From assembly GCF_902490045.1 (NCBI RefSeq), contig NZ_CABUCJ010000044.1:1-18621 (forward strand): DNA of 18,621 nt, written 5' to 3'. The stretch's first letter is position 1, and each line of letters opens with the position of its first letter. This document shows positions 15,035-18,621 of the stretch, one piece after another. The notes beneath the pieces are model-generated. The model had not been told where the DNA came from, searched no databases, and was given only the letters and a program-made list of their open reading frames with translations. A program made the translations under genes and the position numbers. Origin of the DNA: an uncultured Anaerotruncus sp. (GTDB taxonomy: Bacteria; Bacillota; Clostridia; Oscillospirales; Ruminococcaceae).

Positions 15035-15831
15035 TGGAACCTGTCTTGAAGCTGGAACATGTCACCAAACGGTTTTCCGGGCTGGTCGCCGTCAACGACC
15101 TGTCGCTGGAAATGCCCAAAAACTGCATCCATTCCCTGATCGGCCCCAACGGCTCCGGAAAGACCACCACCGTCAACATGATCACCGGCGTGCTGCCGGT
15201 GAGCGACGGGACGATTCATTACGGCAGCACCCAGATCAGCGGGAAGCCGGTCTTCCAGATCGCCCGGCTCGGCATCGGGCGCACCTTCCAGAACCTCAAG
15301 CTCTTCAGCTCGATGAGCGTCCTCGAGAACCTCATGATCGGCGCGCACCAGATGACCAAGATCGGGCTCATCCAGTTCCTGGTCGACCTGCGCGGCGAAA
15401 AGCGGGAGGAGAAGCTGCTTATCGAACGCGCCGAGGAGGTGCTGGAGGAGATCGGCATGGCCGACCTGCGGCATGAGAAGGTCAAAAACCTCGCCTACGG
15501 CAAGCAGAAGATGACCGAGCTCGGGCGCGCGCTCATGATGAAGCCCGACCTGCTCATCCTCGACGAGCCGGCCGCGGGGCTCAACCCCTCCGAACGCCGC
15601 GAGTTCGTCGATATCCTGCTCAAGACCCACGAGAAGGGGATCGACCTCTTCCTCATCGAGCACAACATGGACGTCGTCATGAACATCAGCACCAAGATCA
15701 CCGTGCTCAACTTCGGCGCGAAGATCGCCGAGGGGAACCCCTATGAGATCCAGAACAACGACGAGGTGATCCGCGCTTATCTCGGCGACAAGTATAAGCC
15801 GGTGGATCTCCCGCCGGCGGTGGAGGGTTAG
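15031..15831 (+). CDS. livG: HAAT importer ATPase, LivG type
   Basis: This is a 266-residue single-domain ABC ATPase. It has Walker A GPNGSGKTT (38-46), Q87 in the Q-loop (RTFQNLKLF), the LivG-style signature LAYGKQK (154-160) in place of LSGGQ, Walker B LLILDEPAAGLNP (174-186) and the switch histidine in LIEHNMD. The LAYG signature and the long insert between Q-loop and signature are typical of LivG, not a defect. Two adjacent start codons exist (15031 and 15034); both follow GGAGGG and differ by one residue. It is coupled to livM by overlap and to livF by a 4-nt gap. Confidence 0.94.
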   Translation: MMEPVLKLEHVTKRFSGLVAVNDLSLEMPKNCIHSLIGPNGSGKTTTVNMITGVLPVSDGTIHYGSTQISGKPVFQIARLGIGRTFQNLKLFSSMSVLENLMIGAHQMTKIGLIQFLVDLRGEKREEKLLIERAEEVLEEIGMADLRHEKVKNLAYGKQKMTELGRALMMKPDLLILDEPAAGLNPSERREFVDILLKTHEKGIDLFLIEHNMDVVMNISTKITVLNFGAKIAEGNPYEIQNNDEVIRAYLGDKYKPVDLPPAVEG

Positions 15832-15835
15832 GCTT

Positions 15836-16552
15836 ATGGCTATGCTGAAGGTAAACGGGATCAACGTCTTCTACGGCAACGTGCAGGCCCTCTTCGACGT
15901 GTCCATCGAGGTGGGGGACAACGAGATCGTCTCGATCATCGGCGCCAACGGCGCGGGCAAGACCACCCTGATGAAGACGATCATGGGCATCAACCGCCCC
16001 TCCAAGGGGGACATCACCTACAACGGCGAATTCATCAGCAGCCTGAAGGCGCACCTCATCGTCGGGCGCGGCATCGTCTACATCCCCGAGGGCCGCGAGG
16101 TCTTCCCGCAGATGAGCGTGCTCGAAAACCTCGAGATGGGCGCGTTCAGCAAAAAGTACTCCAAGGCCGAGCTCGACCGCCACGTCGAGGAGGTCTACGA
16201 GCTCTTCCCGCGCCTCAAGGAGCGTGCCAGGCAGCTCGCCGGGACCCTCTCGGGCGGCGAGCAGCAGATGCTCGCGATCGGCCGCGGCATGATGAGCGAC
16301 CCCAAGCTGCTCATGTTCGACGAGCCGTCGCTCGGACTCGCGCCCGTCATCGTCGACGAGATGTTCGACGCGATCGTCAAGATCAACCGCACCCGCAAGA
16401 CCCCGGTGGTCATTGTCGAACAGAACGCGTTCATGGCGATGTCCATCTCCGACCGCACCTATGTGCTCGAGGTCGGGCACATCGTGGGCAGCGGCCCGAG
16501 CCAGGAGCTGCTCAACAGCCCCGATATCAAGAAGGCATACCTCGGCGGCTGA
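15836..16552 (+). CDS. livF: HAAT importer ATPase, LivF type
   Basis: This is a 238-residue single-domain ABC ATPase. It has Walker A GANGAGKTT (36-44), YIPEGREVFPQMSVLENL (the LivF form of the Q-loop, with E85), signature LSGGEQQ (138-144) and Walker B LLMFDEPSLGLAP (158-170), with the switch region IVEQNA. The switch residue is Q rather than H, as is usual for LivF. The ATG at 15836 has GGAGGG 8 nt upstream, inside the livG 3' end. It completes the five-gene HAAT importer. The following 264-nt gap marks the end of this operon segment, though no clear terminator is seen there. Confidence 0.94.
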   Translation: MAMLKVNGINVFYGNVQALFDVSIEVGDNEIVSIIGANGAGKTTLMKTIMGINRPSKGDITYNGEFISSLKAHLIVGRGIVYIPEGREVFPQMSVLENLEMGAFSKKYSKAELDRHVEEVYELFPRLKERARQLAGTLSGGEQQMLAIGRGMMSDPKLLMFDEPSLGLAPVIVDEMFDAIVKINRTRKTPVVIVEQNAFMAMSISDRTYVLEVGHIVGSGPSQELLNSPDIKKAYLGG

Positions 16553-16629
16553 CGGAAGGGAGAAGCTGGCCGCGGCGGGGGCGCGGGCCGGCCGCCGGGC
16601 CGTTTCCCACCAGCGGTGGTCCGCGGAAA

Positions 16630-16692
16630 AGCGCGGGATTTTCCCGCTGGAAATCGGGATTTTCACACTTTGCGCGGGATACGCGGCATGTT
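16630..16692 (+). repeat. Three tandem 21-bp units with a CGGGAT core
   Basis: Between livF and the FAH gene, CGGGATTTTC occurs at 16634-16643 and again at 16655-16664. CGGGAT occurs a third time at 16675-16680. The spacings of 21 and 20 bp are two helical turns, so the cores face the same side of the helix. A TAAAAT hexamer (16692-16697) follows directly and lacks a good -35 box. This looks like an activator-dependent promoter or a phased protein-binding array. The rest of the 16553-16816 gap holds GC-rich partial palindromes (for example CCACC-AGC-GGTGG at 16607-16619) but no gene. Confidence 0.45.
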
Positions 16693-16767
16693 AAAATGAT
16701 CCGGGGAAGGGCCGCGTCCCGCCGGGCGTTTTGGCGGCGCGGAGGGCGCAGCGAGCGTCCGGACGGC

Positions 16768-16785
16768 TGCTTTAATGTCTGACAA
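16768..16785 (+). promoter_or_regulatory. Predicted FCD operator, site D, with extended -10 element ahead of the FAH gene
   Basis: ATGTCTGACAA (16775-16785) matches WTRTCNGAYAW and is the best symmetric copy in the window. It overlaps TG-C-TTTAAT (16768-16776), an extended -10 element that has no recognisable -35 box. Transcription from it would start near 16783 and give a leader of about 34 nt to the ATG at 16817. The ATG inside the operator opens the FAH frame but is not taken as the gene start. The operator match is firmer than the promoter. Confidence 0.62.
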
Positions 16786-16816
16786 TCTGATGAGTAAGAA
16801 GGGAGAAGGGGCGGAT

Positions 16817-17575
16817 ATGAAACTGGTAAGGGTGCTCCACGAGGGCCGCGCGCGTTACGGAAAGCTCTGCGGCGACCGGGTGGAATGGCTGGACGGCTCG
16901 GTTTCGGAGGGGTTTTCTCCGGCGGAGGGCGGCGCGCCGCTCTCCGGGGTGAAACTGCTCGCGCCGGTCGAACCCACCAAGGCGGTCTGCGTCGGACTCA
17001 ACTATATGGACCATATCATTGAATCGCATGAGAAGGTGCCCGAGACGCCGGTCATCTTCATGAAGCCCGCCACCGCGGTCATCGGGCCGGGGGAGGCGAT
17101 CGTCTATCCGCCGCAGTCGGCGCGGGTCGACTATGAGGGGGAGCTTGCGATCGTCATCGGGAAGCGCGCCAAAAACGTCCCGGAGGAAGCGGCGGGGGAG
17201 TATATCCTCGGCTACACCTGCGCGAACGACGTGACCGCCCGCGACCTCCAGCCCACCGACGGGCAGTGGACCGTGGCGAAGGGTTTCGACACCTTCCTGC
17301 CGCTCGGTCCCTGCGTCGACACCGACGCGGACCCCGCGGACCTGCCCATTCGCACCATCCTCAACGGCAGGGTGGTGCAGGACTCCAACACGAAGCACCT
17401 GCTCTTCAAGCCGCACATGATCGTCAGCCACATCTCGGCGGTCATGACCCTCGAGCCGGGGGACGTCATCCTGACAGGGACCACCCTCGGCATCGGGCCG
17501 ATGCGGGTCGGGGACCGGGTGTCGGTGGAGATCGGCGGGATCGGCAGGCTGGACAGCGTCGTGGGCGCGCCGTAA
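16817..17575 (+). CDS. Fumarylacetoacetate hydrolase-family protein
   Basis: This is a 252-residue FAH-fold enzyme. The family hydrolyses, isomerises or decarboxylates beta-diketo acids and their enols, using a divalent metal. It has GLNYMDHI (60-67), FMKPATAVIGPG (81-92), the metal ligands E107 and E109 in DYEGELAIVIG, D138 in ANDVTARDLQ, K155 in VAKGFDTFLPLGP and TGTTLGIGP near the end. The full catalytic set is present and the length is normal for the single-domain bacterial form. The start at 16817 (MKLVRVLHEG) is preferred because a purine-rich GGGAGAAGGGG precedes it; the 14 residues gained from the ATG at 16775 are not family-like and lie over operator D. Likely reactions include acylpyruvate hydrolysis, 2,4-diketo-sugar-acid hydrolysis and HHDD isomerisation. 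The sequence does not separate these. Confidence 0.9.
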   Translation: MKLVRVLHEGRARYGKLCGDRVEWLDGSVSEGFSPAEGGAPLSGVKLLAPVEPTKAVCVGLNYMDHIIESHEKVPETPVIFMKPATAVIGPGEAIVYPPQSARVDYEGELAIVIGKRAKNVPEEAAGEYILGYTCANDVTARDLQPTDGQWTVAKGFDTFLPLGPCVDTDADPADLPIRTILNGRVVQDSNTKHLLFKPHMIVSHISAVMTLEPGDVILTGTTLGIGPMRVGDRVSVEIGGIGRLDSVVGAP

Positions 17576-17588
17576 GAAACGGAACGCA

Positions 17589-17620
17589 GAGGCCGCCGGC
17601 AGTCCCGACGGCCTCCTTTT
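17589..17620 (+). terminator. Hairpin between the FAH gene and etfB (weak terminator or attenuator)
   Basis: GAGGCCG-C-CGG pairs with CCG-A-CGGCCTC around a CAGTC loop. It has 10 base pairs and one mismatch, followed by CTTTTG. The T-run is only four bases, so termination is probably partial. It lies 13 nt after the FAH stop and 39 nt before the etfB start. I see no clear new promoter in the remaining gap, so etfB is probably reached by read-through. Confidence 0.6.
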
Positions 17621-17659
17621 GCCGGAAAAACAGAACTGGATAAAGGGGAAAAAGCGCAG

Positions 17660-18448
17660 ATGAATATTTTCGTGTGCATCAAACAGGTCCCCGGGACCAA
17701 CAAGGTGGACATCGACCCGGTGACCGGCACCCTCAAGCGGGGCGGGGTGGATTCCAAGATGAATCCCTACGACCTCTACGCGCTCGAGACCGCCCTGCGC
17801 CTGCGGGAGCAGAGCGGCGGGAAGGTGTCGGTCGTCAGCATGGGGCCGCCGCAGGCCGCCGAGGTCATCCGCGAGGCCTATGCAATGGGCGCGGACGAGG
17901 GGGTGCTCCTCTCCGACCGGCGGTTCGGCGGCGCGGACGTGCTCGCCACGAGCTACGCCCTCTCGCAGGGGGTGCGCAGGCTCGGTGAATTCGATCTCAT
18001 CCTCTGCGGCAAGCAGACGACCGACGGCGACACCGCCCAGGTTGGGCCGGAGCTCGCCGAGTGGCTCGGCATCCCGAGCGTCTCCAACGTGCGCAGAATC
18101 CTTGAAATCGGGGAGGACGGCATTTCGGCCGAGATGGATATGCCCGACGACATCGAGCGGGTGAAGGTGCGGTTTCCCTGCCTGCTCACCGTCGATCAGG
18201 ACATCTTCCAGCCGCGCCTGCCCTCCTACGTCAAAAAGACGGCGAGCGCCGGGCGGCCGGTCGAAATCCTCACGCTCGACGAGATGGAGGACCGCGAGGA
18301 GGGCCACTACGGTCTGAACGGTTCGCCCACCCAGGTGCAGCGCATCTTCCCGCCCGCGGCAAACGACCGCCGGGAGCTGTGGAAGGAGGAGGGGGAGGCC
18401 CTCTCCGACCGTCTCTACGCGCTGCTGCGCGACAAAAAGTTTGTGTAA
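17660..18448 (+). CDS. etfB: Electron transfer flavoprotein beta subunit
   Basis: This is a 262-residue EtfB/FixA protein. It forms a dimer with EtfA and passes electrons from a flavin dehydrogenase. It opens with the family strand MNIFVCIKQVPGT. It has NPYDLYALETALRL (35-48) and the nucleotide-binding block GKQTTDGDTAQVGPELAEWLG (117-137), then the LLTVDQDIFQPRLPSY segment typical of the beta subunit. In bifurcating Etfs this nucleotide site holds FAD instead of AMP. The neighbouring ferredoxin-type EtfA is in line with that, but residues alone do not prove it here. GGGG lies about 11 nt before the ATG, a rather long spacing. The next gene, etfA, begins 12 nt after the stop. Confidence 0.94.
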   Translation: MNIFVCIKQVPGTNKVDIDPVTGTLKRGGVDSKMNPYDLYALETALRLREQSGGKVSVVSMGPPQAAEVIREAYAMGADEGVLLSDRRFGGADVLATSYALSQGVRRLGEFDLILCGKQTTDGDTAQVGPELAEWLGIPSVSNVRRILEIGEDGISAEMDMPDDIERVKVRFPCLLTVDQDIFQPRLPSYVKKTASAGRPVEILTLDEMEDREEGHYGLNGSPTQVQRIFPPAANDRRELWKEEGEALSDRLYALLRDKKFV

Positions 18449-18460
18449 GGAGGCCCCGTT

Positions 18461-18621
18461 ATGCCGAGGCTGGTGATTCATCAGGAGAAAATCCCCGACC
18501 CCCGCGCGCTGACGGCGCTCTGTCCCTTCGGCGCGCTCGAGGAACACGAGGGGCGCGTTTCGGTCAACGCGGCCTGCAAAATGTGCCGCATCTGCGTCAA
18601 AAAGGGCCCCGCGGGCGCGGT
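18461..18621 (+). CDS. etfA: Electron transfer flavoprotein alpha subunit with N-terminal ferredoxin-like domain (3' truncated)
   Basis: Only the first 53 residues are in the window. They do not resemble a plain EtfA start but the ferredoxin-like extension found on LctC/CarE-type EtfA proteins. The visible cysteines are C21 (in LCPFGAL) and C39-x2-C42-x2-C45 followed by KKGP. In a two-cluster ferredoxin, the first motif's CxxCxxC and the second motif's last Cys would build cluster I. All four are missing here, while exactly the four cysteines needed for the other cluster remain. The domain should thus hold one [4Fe-4S] cluster. AAGGAGG (18447-18453) overlaps the etfB stop and sets the start. 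The identity as EtfA rests on this extension and on etfB next door; the flavin domain lies beyond the edge. Confidence 0.8.
   Translation, partial: MPRLVIHQEKIPDPRALTALCPFGALEEHEGRVSVNAACKMCRICVKKGPAGA

Noticed and set aside
16553..16660. GC-rich palindromic stretch after livF as an intrinsic terminator
   Set aside because: Several short stems are possible (CCACC-AGC-GGTGG, GCGGGA-TTT-TCCCGC), but none is strong and followed by a T-run.
16775..16816. Upstream ATG giving 14 extra residues on the FAH protein
   Set aside because: The extra residues (MSDNLMSKKGEGAD) are not family-like, the ATG sits inside an operator-like palindrome, and a better ribosome site precedes the ATG at 16817.
16772..18547. 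Minus-strand open frame of 591 codons opposite the FAH and etfB genes
   Set aside because: It is a shadow of two conserved genes. The translation is Arg/Asp/His-rich with no domain pattern, and it lacks a credible ribosome site.

Overview
The window is high-GC bacterial DNA carrying a dense catabolic and transport locus. Strong AGGAGG-type ribosome sites, a lipobox solute-binding protein, a BMP-family importer and an EtfB/ferredoxin-EtfA pair point to an anaerobic Firmicute. A high-GC member of the Clostridia (Oscillospirales-like) is my best guess, at low to moderate confidence. No rRNA, tRNA, CRISPR array, transposase or phage gene is visible.

Region 1 (1-6363, plus strand) is one operon. 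It holds the 3' part of a BMP-type solute-binding protein, a double ABC ATPase, two permeases, a zinc amidohydrolase of the imidazolonepropionase-like group and a GATase1_like (ThuA-like fold) protein. It ends at a strong hairpin at 6369-6396. Region 2 (6405-10541, minus strand) holds a LarA-like protein (nickel-pincer racemase family), a GntR/FCD repressor, a glycerol-dehydrogenase-like metal alcohol dehydrogenase and an amidohydrolase_2-type hydrolase. Region 3 (10810-16552, plus strand) holds a DHDPS/NAL-type aldolase and a complete five-gene branched-chain-amino-acid-type (HAAT) ABC importer. Region 4 (16817 to the window edge, plus strand) holds a fumarylacetoacetate-hydrolase-fold enzyme, then etfB and the start of an etfA that carries an N-terminal ferredoxin-like domain.

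The main result is a candidate regulon. An 11-bp self-complementary motif, WTRTCNGAYAW, occurs at four places: downstream of the gntR promoter (8597-8607), at the start sites of both divergent consensus promoters between the amidohydrolase and the aldolase (10576-10586 and 10737-10747), and just upstream of the FAH gene (16775-16785). It fits the FadR-subfamily operator form TNGTNNNACNA. The FCD regulator encoded here is the obvious candidate binder. This would join the aldolase/HAAT operon, the amidohydrolase/dehydrogenase operon and the FAH-Etf operon into one switch induced by a carboxylate effector. The BMP operon and the LarA-like gene show no copy of this motif.

Read together (inference), the locus imports one or more organic acids. 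It would process them by lactone or amide hydrolysis (amidohydrolase), beta-diketo or enol hydrolysis (FAH fold), aldol cleavage (DHDPS fold), alcohol oxidation or reduction (GldA-like) and possibly 2-hydroxyacid epimerisation (LarA-like). Electrons would leave through an Etf of the LctBC/CarDE kind, with a flavin dehydrogenase predicted just beyond the right edge. The substrate cannot be named from the sequence.
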